Part shown: positions 8,226-15,521 of the stretch, piece after piece
How the letters are laid out: each line of letters begins with the position of its first letter
Position numbering within the stretch: the first letter of the stretch is position 1
Source of the DNA: a virus
Length of the DNA stretch: 20,467 nt
Reading direction: 5' to 3' (one strand)
Virus record (IMG/VR): IMGVR_UViG_3300046680_000151
Coordinates: 1 to 20,467 of that record
The notes under the pieces: model-generated
The model's input: the letters and a program-made list of their open reading frames with translations, nothing else
The model's database searches: none
Told to the model about the DNA's origin: nothing
Program-made: the position numbers and the translations under genes

Positions 8226-9536
8226 TTATGCCTCCGTTGCGGGAATGTTGCCCGCTTCCAGGACTTCCACCCGAGCGGTCAGCCGCTTGATCGCGTCGTA
8301 AGCAGCGGCAAGCAGCACGAGCGGATTGAGCGTCGCAAGGATCATCTGATCCTCCTTTTCCTCCGCCGGCATCATGACGGCCGAAGGAAACGTCTCGGCG
8401 GCCCGCTGCGCCACGAAACCGATCGGCTCAAGCAGCGCGGCCGGGTCATCCACGGGCTTGCCCGGTTCGCTGTGATCCTTCCAGCGATATTCAAACAGCG
8501 GCATCGCCAGCACAGCGGCCAGCCCGTCAAACGAGGTTGGCGCGATGTCAGATTTCAGCCGTTCGTCGGATACCGGCTGAAAGCCTTGGATCACACTGCC
8601 GCCGTCCACATAGCCATTGATGACGCCCGCATTGGGGGAGTTCCACTGAAACCCGTGAGTCGTCGTCCCGCTAGGCAGTCCGTAGTATCTGACGCCCCAC
8701 CCGCTGACTGCGTTGGTGTTGGTGCCGCCGCTAGCGAAAAATGCGCCGGTAGTCATCAGGGTGCCGCTAACGTTCAGTCCGCCGCTAACCGTGCCGCCAG
8801 TCAGTGGTAAGTAAGCGCCGCTGACAAACGCCTGCGTAGCAAGAATACCCTGACTAGCGTTGTCAACAAAAGCAGTAATGTTTGGGCTGGCCCAACTGAA
8901 AGATATGGCATTTGAATGGCCCGCATAGGTGATACCTAGCGGGGACATGACCTGCCCGGCGAAACTACCGTTGCCGGTTGCGGTGACAGTTCCGCTCACA
9001 GTCAGATTGCCGGTAATGGCGCCCCCCGTCGCCGCCAGCCGCGAGGTATCGCTAGGATGGGTATGGTCGCCCCGGCTGAACATGGTGGCGACGCCGGCCG
9101 CTGCGGTGCCGTCCATCGTAGGCACGGCGCCGGATGCCTGCCCGAGCACAAACGCGGTGGTTGCAATGCTGGTGTCGTTATCATTCGGGCTTGGTGTCGG
9201 TGCAGTCGGATTGCCGGTCAGCGCGGGCGATAGCAGCGGCGCATATGGGGCTAGCGCCGTCGTAACCTGCGCGGCCGTCTGATAGCCGCTCGGGTTGGTG
9301 GCGTTATAGGGCGTATAGGCGAGCGCGGTGGTGACATCGGCTGCGTTGAGCACCACAGCCCCGGTGCGGGCGTTCCATGACGTGACGCCAGCCGAGGTCG
9401 TCTGCAGGGCGTGGATGGCGCTATCGAGCACGTCGGCGTTTCCATTCAAATGGAAGCCCCACTGCCCGTCGTCCATATCGTAATTCGGCTTGAACAGGCC
9501 GAGGTTTGCGGTGAGCGTATAATCTGTGCCGCTCAT
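8226..9536 (-). CDS. Tail fibre with C-terminal S74 intramolecular chaperone domain (436 aa)
   Basis: Second S74-type fibre. Residues 1-45 carry the attachment module (MSGTDYTLTANLGLFKP, then QWGFHLNGNADVLDSAIHAL). Residues ~100-135 (ALTGNPTAPTPSPNDNDTS followed by IATTAFV) are the collar-like element frequent in phage fibres, and ~240-260 has the LPLTGGTVSGGLNVSG shaft repeat. The C-terminal chaperone begins around S323-D324 (VSDERLKSDIAP), with FEYRWK, IGFVAQRAAETFP and the helix AIKRLTARVEVLEAG. Start choice: the frame is open to 9599, but the ATG at 9536 overlaps the preceding stop as ATGA and begins the same MSGTDYT motif seen at 11906. The product should be an autocleaved trimeric fibre involved in host recognition. 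Confidence 0.9.
   Translation of the reverse strand: MSGTDYTLTANLGLFKPNYDMDDGQWGFHLNGNADVLDSAIHALQTTSAGVTSWNARTGAVVLNAADVTTALAYTPYNATNPSGYQTAAQVTTALAPYAPLLSPALTGNPTAPTPSPNDNDTSIATTAFVLGQASGAVPTMDGTAAAGVATMFSRGDHTHPSDTSRLAATGGAITGNLTVSGTVTATGNGSFAGQVMSPLGITYAGHSNAISFSWASPNITAFVDNASQGILATQAFVSGAYLPLTGGTVSGGLNVSGTLMTTGAFFASGGTNTNAVSGWGVRYYGLPSGTTTHGFQWNSPNAGVINGYVDGGSVIQGFQPVSDERLKSDIAPTSFDGLAAVLAMPLFEYRWKDHSEPGKPVDDPAALLEPIGFVAQRAAETFPSAVMMPAEEKEDQMILATLNPLVLLAAAYDAIKRLTARVEVLEAGNIPATEA
9485..9503. repeat. 19-nt direct repeat, copy 1 (fibre N-terminal module)
   Basis: The 19 bases tcggcttgaacaggccgag occur here and again at 11855-11873, in the same orientation and the same codon context (encoding NLGLFKP near the N-terminus of two tail proteins). 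It reflects duplication or exchange of the fibre attachment module. Confidence 0.8.
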
Positions 9537-9748
9537 GCCATCACCATCGCTATTGCCTGCGCGCCGCCGGGCGGTGTCAGCGCTGCGACGGAGGCCCATT
9601 GTTCGATGCCGATCTGCGTCACGACGAGCTGGATCGGTCCCGACTGCACCGTTCCCCAGTGTTCGGCGACGACCTGCGTGACCTGAGCCTGCGGGTTGGT
9701 GGTCAGCCAGTGTTCAGCTGCTGCCTGGGTAAGTCTGGTGTCCGTCAT
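9533..9748 (-). CDS. Small tail protein with three TQ-x-x-x-E-x-W strands (71 aa)
   Basis: The sequence is essentially three copies of one motif: TRLTQAAAEHW, AQVTQVVAEHW and LVVTQIGIEQW, joined by short spacers, with a hydrophobic end (AQAIAMVMA). Similar R-V-T-Q-x-x-x-E-x-x/W strings occur as single or tandem strands in phage and prophage tail-region proteins, but I know no defined function. Start choice: the frame extends to 9799, but the ATG at 9748 overlaps the preceding stop as ATGA and starts MTDTRLTQ. The stop overlaps the next fibre start, also as ATGA. A small beta structure at the fibre or spike attachment site is a reasonable guess. Confidence 0.7.
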   Translation of the reverse strand: MTDTRLTQAAAEHWLTTNPQAQVTQVVAEHWGTVQSGPIQLVVTQIGIEQWASVAALTPPGGAQAIAMVMA

Positions 9749-11208
9749 GCTATTGTCTTCGGCCCGATCTGGGCATTGTTCACGCCTGTCGCGGTCCACG
9801 CAGCCCCAGTTGCCGGATCGGTTAGATCAGTACGCCACACCCAGCCGAACGAGGACGACAGAGTGGCTGTTGGTGATGCAACCGTGGTGCCGCCGCTCTT
9901 GATCTGCACCGCAGCGGTGCGCGTGCCTGCGTCCGACTTCTGCATGAAGCCGCGCGTGGTCACCGCCACCGTGGCAAGTGGCGTCGAGGCGATGGTGCCG
10001 ATGTTGTAGAAGTCGGCGTCGCCTGGGGTGCTGTCGTAGACGTAGCTGGTGGTGCCGTCCTGGAGGGTTTCGCTGACGAACTCGGCGTTGATAGTGGGCG
10101 TGATGTTGACGGTGAAAAGCGGGCCGGTCTGATTGGCGGTCAGCGCTGGGCCGGCGGCGGGAAAGCTCGCATAGGTCGTGGTAAATGACCACTGGGTGAA
10201 GCCAGTTGTATTGTACACAATCGTCGCGTCCTGATCGACCGCAAGATGGTAAACTGTCCCCTTTGTCACGGTCAGCGGCGTGCCAAACGTGATCGCGTTC
10301 GATCCACTCGCCGGATTAACCACGGCGTTGGATGTCGCCAGTACGATTGTCCGGGTGCTGTCGTAAATCGCCGCCTTCATGTTGCCGGTGGCGCCCGCGT
10401 TAATTGATACCTGGCAAGAGGCGATCGTGCCGCTGTAAGCGGCGGTGAATGCCGACATGATCCCCAGGTTAGCGGCCTTCGATGTCGTGCCGGATGATGT
10501 CCCCGACTGCGCTACGCTCACCGGACTAGGCGCTCGCGCGAACTGCGTGCTGGCATCGCTCGCTGGCATGCGTGTATACGCTCGTATATCGCCCACGAAC
10601 GGCACGCTCGATGCGTCGCTGCGCCAGAGCAGGTCGTCGATCTGCTGGGCGTTGGTGGCCACCTGGATGCCAACCGTCAGCTTGTTGGCATAAGCATTCG
10701 TGCCAGGTCGCGTGTTCAGCGAACCAAGGAACCTGTCGTTGCTGGTGTTGCCGTTCTTACGCACCGACCAGCTTCCGGTTGTGGCGTTGATAACGATTTC
10801 GAACTCGAACGAAAACCAGGTGTTGGCCGCTGAGACCGCGCCAGTGTAGGTGTCCAACACCGTTCCGGCAGGCGTGGCTGAGGTCAACAAGATCGCGCCA
10901 TCTGAACGGAATACGATGCAGACCTGATTGGTGGCAGCATCCGAGAGTTGGAAATACAGCCCGAGCGTGGTGCCGCTTAGGACGAAGGTCTGGCGAAACG
11001 CCATGACGATGTGATGCGCCGCATCGTTCTGGCCGCTGCTTTTGACGAAATAAACACCAGCGGATGTGCTGAAGTTCCAGGCTTGACCGCCCGCGAAGCG
11101 TCCCGCGATGAGCGTGGCGTTAGAGGCCGCCCCACTGTCCCAATATCCGAGGAACGGGTCCGCCGTGGTGGCGTAGCAATCGAACCCGTCGCCGAAGATA
11201 TATGCCAT
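9745..11208 (-). CDS. Tail protein with N-terminal lectin-like (LamG/ConA-type) fold (487 aa)
   Basis: The N-terminus (MAYIFGDGFDCYATTADP) and the following ~200 residues show the strand-rich pattern of concanavalin A-like/LamG domains used by phages for glycan binding: AFRQTFVLSGTTLGLYFQLS, a WFSFEFEIVINATTGSWSVR strand pair, and DDLLWRSD. Residues ~230-390 form a second beta domain (ASCQVSINAGATGNMKAAIY, then VYHLAVDQDA). The C-terminal ~100 residues (SYVYDSTPGDADFYNIG onward, ending WRTDLTDPATGAAWTATGVN) resemble a generic phage structural module. It is likely a spike or fibre component for adsorption. It starts 5 nt after the preceding stop and its own stop overlaps the next start by ATGA. 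Role from fold pattern and position. Confidence 0.7.
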   Translation of the reverse strand: MAYIFGDGFDCYATTADPFLGYWDSGAASNATLIAGRFAGGQAWNFSTSAGVYFVKSSGQNDAAHHIVMAFRQTFVLSGTTLGLYFQLSDAATNQVCIVFRSDGAILLTSATPAGTVLDTYTGAVSAANTWFSFEFEIVINATTGSWSVRKNGNTSNDRFLGSLNTRPGTNAYANKLTVGIQVATNAQQIDDLLWRSDASSVPFVGDIRAYTRMPASDASTQFARAPSPVSVAQSGTSSGTTSKAANLGIMSAFTAAYSGTIASCQVSINAGATGNMKAAIYDSTRTIVLATSNAVVNPASGSNAITFGTPLTVTKGTVYHLAVDQDATIVYNTTGFTQWSFTTTYASFPAAGPALTANQTGPLFTVNITPTINAEFVSETLQDGTTSYVYDSTPGDADFYNIGTIASTPLATVAVTTRGFMQKSDAGTRTAAVQIKSGGTTVASPTATLSSSFGWVWRTDLTDPATGAAWTATGVNNAQIGPKTIA

Positions 11209-11213
11209 TGTAG

Positions 11214-11906
11214 CTACACCCTCGCCGCGAGGACGGTGATGCCTATTTCGGCCAGCGTCGCGTCCTGTGTCGGCGCCAAGATCTGCATCACGTCGCCCAC
11301 TGCGAGGCTGCCGCCCGCGCCAGCCAGCGTCGCGCTGGTGTTCGACGCCGTGGTGATGGTGATCGTGCCCAGCGCCGTCGTGCTGCCGCCGCTGATCTTG
11401 TTGAGCGTGAACACCGCCGACGCCGTCGCCTTGGTCACATCATAGACCACCGTCCCGGCGAGGCCGCTGGGCACGGTCAGCGCCATAGCCATCGGGACGT
11501 TGATGGTCGCCGCCGTGCTGGGCTTCCCTTGGAACGGGAATGCGATCGGCACCTGCTGCACCTCGGCCGGCAACTGCGCGTAGGTCGCCACGCCGGTGCA
11601 TGCCGAGAGCGCTGGCGTTGCTGACAGCGTGCCGGTGGTCAGCGTCATGCCAGTCAGCGTGATGACATTCCCCGCGTTCCACTGCACGTTGAGTGTGCCG
11701 CTCGTGGTGATCGGGCCGCCGGTGATGCCTGCGCCCGAGGTCGCCACGTTGGTGACTGTGCCGACCCCGCTACCTGCCCCTGCGAGTGCCGCATCGAGCA
11801 CATCGGCATTGGAGTTCCAAAGATCGCCCCACGTCCCGATTGCGCGATTTGAGATCGGCTTGAACAGGCCGAGATTGGGCGTGGTGGTGTAATCCGTGCC
11901 GCTCAT
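11214..11906 (-). CDS. Short tail fibre-like protein sharing the N-terminal attachment module (230 aa)
   Basis: Begins [17 protein letters not shown] followed by [20 protein letters not shown], nearly the same attachment module as the 436-aa fibre. The middle is Gly/Thr-rich beta repeats ([20 protein letters not shown]). The C-terminal ~110 residues ([20 protein letters not shown] to GITVLAARV) look like a beta-sandwich head. It has no S74 chaperone. Start choice: a longer frame reaches 12302, but that part is antisense-free shadow overlapping the neighbour, whereas the ATG at 11906 overlaps the previous stop as ATGA and begins with the shared motif. It is probably a short fibre or fibre adaptor docking at the same site as the S74 fibres. 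Confidence 0.8.
   Translation of the reverse strand: MSGTDYTTTPNLGLFKPISNRAIGTWGDLWNSNADVLDAALAGAGSGVGTVTNVATSGAGITGGPITTSGTLNVQWNAGNVITLTGMTLTTGTLSATPALSACTGVATYAQLPAEVQQVPIAFPFQGKPSTAATINVPMAMALTVPSGLAGTVVYDVTKATASAVFTLNKISGGSTTALGTITITTASNTSATLAGAGGSLAVGDVMQILAPTQDATLAEIGITVLAARV
11855..11873. repeat. 19-nt direct repeat, copy 2 (fibre N-terminal module)
   Basis: Identical to 9485-9503 and encoding the same NLGLFKP segment. Similarity fades into amino-acid-level likeness on both sides. Confidence 0.8.
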
Positions 11907-12529
11907 GACACGGGCACCACATCGAACGGGCCGGGTGCCCAGGAGCCGGCCTTGCAGGCGTTGGATGGCACCCACACCCCGGTCTCGCACGGCGGTGGCG
12001 GCGTCCAGGCGCCGGGTTGATTGCCGCACAGCGCCACGGTGCCCAGGGTGCGGAGCAGCAGCACTGTCTGTTCCAGAGTCTCGTAGGGGCCGGCCCCGTA
12101 GCCGCCCACGTCGTAGGGCGAGCCAATGCCGCTGCCTGGCGGCACCAGGTGGCGAGAGGTGGCAAACCGGCCGGTGCCCCAGGTGAACGTGCCGAAGCCC
12201 ATGGGCACCGATGGCGAGTGAACGACCTGATAGCCCGACGCTGACACGCGCAGTTGGTCGTACATATTGCCCTGCACGACGGAGGTCGCTGCCTCGATGC
12301 ACAGGAGGTGGCCGCCGGTGAGTGCGTCAAACAGGGTCACGGCGTCGATCGGCCCCCAGTTGCTGCCGCACGCAGGCCACTGCACGCTGGTGGTATTGGC
12401 GGCGATGCGACCATCACCGATGTCCGCGAAGTGTGCCGGGCGACGCTCGTAGCCGATGCCGGTCACCTCGGTGCCGCCCACCATCAGCGCCATGTAGCAG
12501 TCGAAGGGATAGGTGATGTTGGTGGCCAT
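11903..12529 (-). CDS. Putative tail/fibre-associated protein with Cys/Trp/Pro-rich C-terminus (208 aa)
   Basis: The N-terminal ~90 residues ([54 protein letters not shown]) follow a pattern seen in phage tail-fibre-like proteins: a GGTxVxGxGYxR strand followed by a LFDAxTGG segment. The last ~35 residues are unusual, with [20 protein letters not shown] then CKAGSW, giving three Cys and several Trp, like a small carbohydrate-binding knob. Start choice: the frame is open to 12559, but the ATG at 12529 overlaps the stop of the upstream homing-like gene as TGATG. Its own stop overlaps the next start as ATGA. The tail assignment is moderate. Confidence 0.65.
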   Translation of the reverse strand: MATNITYPFDCYMALMVGGTEVTGIGYERRPAHFADIGDGRIAANTTSVQWPACGSNWGPIDAVTLFDALTGGHLLCIEAATSVVQGNMYDQLRVSASGYQVVHSPSVPMGFGTFTWGTGRFATSRHLVPPGSGIGSPYDVGGYGAGPYETLEQTVLLLRTLGTVALCGNQPGAWTPPPPCETGVWVPSNACKAGSWAPGPFDVVPVS

Positions 12530-13002
12530 CAGGCGATCTCGCCCCTGCGTCTGGCCCAAACTATCTTGGCTGCGGCAGACTGCTTAGCGCGCACCTCTGG
12601 ACGATGTGAGCCATTGTTCACAGATAGCGCATGACTGATGGCAGCGCGCTTCTTCTTCGATGCACTGGCCCACCACGCCTTCATGACAGCCGACCTTTGC
12701 TCCGTAGGATTGTCACAGTTCTGGTTGCTCTCCCCGATATTCTCTTCAACAAGACAAATCCTGATGTTGCTGCGTTCATACGGGCCCCGATCGCCAAATC
12801 TCGCCATCACATATTGGCCCCGACGACGCCCTCGTAGCTCCCATTTGCCGCTGGTTTGCCAGATGTCCCACCACTCCTCGAACGACAGGAGGAACTCGAC
12901 GCCACGAGACAATGAGGTGCTTTTTTGATGGTGGTATCGACCACGGGGCGTTTTGAACCATTGCCGGTTATACTCTCTTAGTTCCTGTGGTGTTTTTCTC
13001 AT
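12529..13002 (-). CDS. Homing-endonuclease-like protein with NUMOD-type C-terminus (157 aa)
   Basis: Probably a mobile, DNA-binding gene rather than a virion protein. The N-terminus is basic (MRKTPQELREYNRQWFKTPR). The centre carries YVMARFGDRGPYERSNIRIC followed by EENIGESN, a pattern found in free-standing phage homing-type proteins, in which an R-x-G-D-x-G-P-Y-x-x-x-N-v-r block precedes the DNA-binding part. The C-terminus has two basic helical blocks (KAWWASASKKKRAAISHAL and RPEVRAKQSAAAKIVWARR) like NUMOD3 DNA-binding repeats. I see no complete HNH or GIY-YIG catalytic set. GC over 12601-12960 is about 55% by hand count, below the flanking structural genes. It breaks the adaptor-to-tail gene run, and no strong Shine-Dalgarno is visible. 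Confidence 0.6.
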   Translation of the reverse strand: MRKTPQELREYNRQWFKTPRGRYHHQKSTSLSRGVEFLLSFEEWWDIWQTSGKWELRGRRRGQYVMARFGDRGPYERSNIRICLVEENIGESNQNCDNPTEQRSAVMKAWWASASKKKRAAISHALSVNNGSHRPEVRAKQSAAAKIVWARRRGEIA

Positions 13003-13041
13003 CTATGGATAGTAGTAGACTACAAGACGCTAGACAACACC

Positions 13042-13719
13042 TTAGAAGCATGTTGCCATCTCCGATCTCAGTGGCGCTCCGGAATAATCACTCTGCTGCT
13101 TCGCGAGGTCCGCCCGTGTCACAGCCTGCTGAAATAGCGCGTCCATCTGCTGTGCGCGGTCGTCATCCAGCGCCCAGATCGCGCCCTGTTTGATGACCCC
13201 GTAGAGGTAGATGGAATACAGCTGTTCGAGGATCGGATTGGTATCGGTCGGCAGCAGCAGCGGGCGCGGCTTGCGATACCATCCCATCAGCACGCTCTGC
13301 GGCACCCAGGACGGGTCTGGAGGGTTTGGCACTTGTGGGTGCGGCAGGAACTCGATGCAATTCGCCACCAGCCTGTAGGCCACGCTGGGGCCGCTCAGCG
13401 CGGTAATGGCATCATAGGGTTGCCAGCCGATCGGCGCATATTGGTTGCTCCAATGTCCGCTCCATTGGTCGAGCAATTGGAGCATCTCACCGGTCGTGTT
13501 GTCGCGGATCGACTCCATGGTCGCGAAGTCGTCGGGCAGGGCGATGTAGGGCGCATCGATCGGCTGGATGGCCGATGCTACCTGGCAGCGCGCGCGCAGC
13601 GTTTCGGCAAGCTCCGTCTCGACCGCTGCCACCCAGCCTGGCATGACGCCGTTGGTCAGGATGTCCTGCCGGTTGAGGTAGCTGGCAACGTCGGCCTGGA
13701 GTTGCGCGAGCGAGGCCAT
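13042..13719 (-). CDS. Head-tail adaptor protein, SU10-adaptor-like (225 aa)
   Basis: Likely forms the ring under the portal that connects head and tail. The N-terminus (ASLAQLQADVASYLNRQDI, then MPGWVAAVETELAETLRARC) gives the helical start typical of podovirus adaptor proteins. A strand region with YIALPDDFATMESIRDN and a YRLVANCIEFLPHP segment follows. The helical C-terminus (EQLYSIYLYGVIKQGAIWAL, DDRAQQMDALFQQAVTRAD) is also family-like, and its last residues would reach up to the portal. Length fits the family. It starts with a one-base TGATG overlap on the Ig-domain gene. The call is by pattern and position between capsid and tail genes. Confidence 0.78.
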   Translation of the reverse strand: MASLAQLQADVASYLNRQDILTNGVMPGWVAAVETELAETLRARCQVASAIQPIDAPYIALPDDFATMESIRDNTTGEMLQLLDQWSGHWSNQYAPIGWQPYDAITALSGPSVAYRLVANCIEFLPHPQVPNPPDPSWVPQSVLMGWYRKPRPLLLPTDTNPILEQLYSIYLYGVIKQGAIWALDDDRAQQMDALFQQAVTRADLAKQQSDYSGAPLRSEMATCF

Positions 13720-14186
13720 CAGGCCCCCGGATCAACCACGACGAGGGCATTTGACGGCGGCGCTGCCGTGGTGCCGCTGGCATTCGTAGCGCTCACGACG
13801 CACGTCGCGCTCTTGCCGGCGTCTGCGGCCACGACAGGCAGCGTAGCGCCCGTGCCTGGGATGGAGGTGCCGTCCAAACTCCACGCATAAGCATAGCTGG
13901 TCGGCTCGCCGTTCCAGGTGCCCATGGTGCAGCTCAGTGTGTCGGCTGCCTGCGTCACGGCCGGCACTGTGACGTTGACAGGGGCCGCCCCGCCGGCCCC
14001 AGCCTCCGTGCCGTAGATCGGCTCGTATTGGCTGCCTTCAAGCGTTGCGCCAGCAGCCGCCGTCTCCACGCCCTGCGCGAGTGCCGCATCGCCGGCAGCG
14101 CTGATGCTGTCGGCACCGTAATACAAACGTATCAACAGCACCGGATCGAGGCCCTCGACCAGCACTGGCTCGATGGTGCCGCTCAT
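13719..14186 (-). CDS. Virion-associated protein with duplicated N-module and Ig-like domain (155 aa)
   Basis: Residues 6-58 share 28 of 53 positions with residues 48-100 of the protein encoded just upstream (EPVLVEGLDPVLLIRL against EPHLVEGIDKVLLHRL), so the two are paralogues. Residues ~68-152 form an Ig-like domain common on phage surfaces: C86 and C129 could be the core pair, with W91/W102 in GTWNGEPTSYAYAWSLDG and a final VVSATNASGTTAAPPSNALV. Such domains often bind host or environmental glycans weakly. The gene overlaps both neighbours (ATGA at 14183-14186, TGATG at 13719). Its place between capsid and adaptor suits a head-decoration or head-completion protein, which is inferred. Confidence 0.75.
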   Translation of the reverse strand: MSGTIEPVLVEGLDPVLLIRLYYGADSISAAGDAALAQGVETAAAGATLEGSQYEPIYGTEAGAGGAAPVNVTVPAVTQAADTLSCTMGTWNGEPTSYAYAWSLDGTSIPGTGATLPVVAADAGKSATCVVSATNASGTTAAPPSNALVVVDPGA

Positions 14187-14551
14187 GGCTCAGTCTTTGG
14201 CTTTTGGGTTGGCGCTTGCTGTGGCTTTGCTACAGCCGGGTCGCCCTCGATCCAGATCGGCTCCTGCTGCGCTGCCACGAGCGTCGAACCCTGCTCCCAG
14301 GTCTGCTGTCCCTGCGCCAGTGCCAGGCCCTCCACATCGGCGGCGCTGTCGGCCTCGGGGAACAGCCGGTGCAGCAGCACCTTGTCGATGCCCTCGACCA
14401 GATGGGGCTCGGCGCCCTTGGTCTCGGGCGTCTGCGCGACGTGCCCCGCCATGGGCTGCATGCTTCCAGCGGTTGCGGGAGCGCCACCAACGCCGGGTGT
14501 GGGCTTCATCTGCGAGGCGTGCGGAGCGTCGTGTTTCGTTGGGCTGGCCAT
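14183..14551 (-). CDS. Paralogue of the Ig-domain protein, without the Ig domain (122 aa)
   Basis: Residues 48-100 match the N-terminal module of the following gene (28/53 identical). Instead of an Ig domain it has a long Pro/Ala/Met-rich N-terminal extension (MASPTKHDAPHASQMKPTPG) and a Lys/Pro/Gln-rich tail (PQQAPTQKPKTEP). It has a strong Shine-Dalgarno, AAGGAG, 8 nt before the ATG, so it is well expressed. No family known to me. The pair probably arose by tandem duplication, with later gain or loss of the surface domain. A head-related minor protein is a position-based guess. Confidence 0.7.
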   Translation of the reverse strand: MASPTKHDAPHASQMKPTPGVGGAPATAGSMQPMAGHVAQTPETKGAEPHLVEGIDKVLLHRLFPEADSAADVEGLALAQGQQTWEQGSTLVAAQQEPIWIEGDPAVAKPQQAPTQKPKTEP

Positions 14552-14562
14552 GGTGGTCTCCT

Positions 14563-14886
14563 TCAGATCTTGCGGGCGTCGTCGGTCCTGAACACGCGGT
14601 TATCGCGCTCATCCAGCCAGGCATTGAGCGCCTTCTGGTCCTTCGTGATCCCGAGCTTCTGGAGCTGCTGCCAGATGACCATGGGAATGCGCGCGACGTG
14701 GGTGATGCCGTCCGGGTTCGGCCGGTGCTTGTCGAAGTTGGACGCGAGTTGCTTCGCGCTCTCGACAATGGGGCGGGTGTTCTGCGAGGTGATGATGAGC
14801 GGCAGCCCGGTTTCGCTGTCCGTCACGATCTCGGTGGACCGCTGCGTTACCGGGTTCCAGGACTGATAGAACGGTCTGTCGGTCAT
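14563..14886 (-). CDS. Conserved-type podovirus hypothetical protein (107 aa)
   Basis: The C-terminal half, THVARIPMVIWQQLQKLGIT followed by LNAWLDERDNRVFRT, matches a pattern I know from small proteins encoded next to capsid genes in podoviruses (V-A-R-I-P-x-V-v, then a W-L-n-D-x-D-N-R-x-F-R-T end). The function of that family is not established. The N-terminal half (SWNPVTQRSTEIVTDSETG) looks beta-rich. There is no membrane segment or signal. In the usual gene order it would follow the capsid gene directly; here the antisense endonuclease gene separates them. A potential hairpin sits immediately upstream of its ATG, and a Shine-Dalgarno is weak. Confidence 0.72.
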   Translation of the reverse strand: MTDRPFYQSWNPVTQRSTEIVTDSETGLPLIITSQNTRPIVESAKQLASNFDKHRPNPDGITHVARIPMVIWQQLQKLGITKDQKALNAWLDERDNRVFRTDDARKI

Positions 14887-14942
14887 AGCGGTAATCCGCT
14901 ATAAGCGGGGCGTTGCTGGCTCTCCCAAGCCAACAGCGCCCC
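14887..14942. other. Nested inverted repeats between divergent genes
   Basis: Two structures lie side by side. At 14887-14908 AGCGG, CCGCT and AGCGG alternate with 4- and 3-nt gaps, so two mutually exclusive 5-bp hairpins are possible. At 14907-14942 two 15-nt arms (GGGGCGTTGCTGGCT and AGCCAACAGCGCCCC) pair around a 6-nt loop with one wobble and one mismatch. No U-run follows on either strand, so a simple intrinsic terminator is unlikely. The element lies upstream of both the 107-aa gene (minus) and the endonuclease gene (plus), and could control either. Confidence 0.6.
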
Positions 14943-14975
14943 TGACCGCGATCCTACTGGAGAGGACCGAAGCTG

Positions 14976-15458
14976 ATGCCATATGATGATGACGAGACGC
15001 GCAAGTCTATCAAGACCGCTTATATGCGAACTTGGGTTGCGGAAAACCGCGAGGCTCGCGCTGCCTATCAGAAGGAATATGCCCAAAAGAACCGCGAAGC
15101 CTTGCGCGAGAACCGGCGACGTTATCGCGAGAAGAACCGCCAAAAGATCAGAGAAGCCAATCGCAGATACATCCGCGGCGAGTATGGCGAGATAACAGCC
15201 AAAGAGAAGGAACACCAAGCACGCAATCGCCTTCAACGCGCTGTGGATTTGGAGGTGCTGGCAGGACGTCCTCGGCCCGAGATGTGCGATGCTTGCGGCG
15301 GAGCGCCAGACAAGGGACGCGCACTTCATTTCGACCATTGTCACCAGAAGGGCCATTTCCGTGGCTGGCTGTGCCGGGAATGCAACCTGGCTCTGGGCAA
15401 TGTGCGAGACGACCGCAATCGGCTTCTCAAGCTGATCGCCTATCTCGACAGAACCTAG
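14976..15458 (+). CDS. Recombination endonuclease VII-like HNH nuclease (160 aa)
   Basis: Only gene on the plus strand. The C-terminal half has the zinc-bound beta-beta-alpha-metal nuclease signature of T4 endonuclease VII relatives: C104-x2-C107, then F-D120-H121-C122-H123, then C133-x2-C136-N137, ending NVRDDRNRLLKLIAYL. All expected zinc and catalytic positions are present, so it should be active. The N-terminal ~65 residues are a strongly basic helical repeat (QKNREALRENRRRYREKNRQ), a DNA-binding extension common in free-standing homing-type members. A GGAGAGG at 14959-14965 precedes the ATG by 10 nt. Insertion in reverse between capsid and 107-aa genes suggests a selfish gene or homing enzyme; Holliday-junction debranching is the alternative, less likely role. 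Confidence 0.85.
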   Translation: MPYDDDETRKSIKTAYMRTWVAENREARAAYQKEYAQKNREALRENRRRYREKNRQKIREANRRYIRGEYGEITAKEKEHQARNRLQRAVDLEVLAGRPRPEMCDACGGAPDKGRALHFDHCHQKGHFRGWLCRECNLALGNVRDDRNRLLKLIAYLDRT

Positions 15459-15521
15459 GATCGCATTCCCAGACAGTTTACCCTCCATTCTAGCCAGCAG
15501 ACTTACAAGAAACCGCTGGTA

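Noticed and set aside
14907-14942. Intrinsic terminator
   Set aside because: Stem is strong, but no run of T follows on either strand.
14883-15488. 201-aa minus-strand ORF opposite the endonuclease
   Set aside because: It is antisense to a gene with a complete zinc/HNH motif set and overlaps the 107-aa gene start. Its sequence has no sensible domain.
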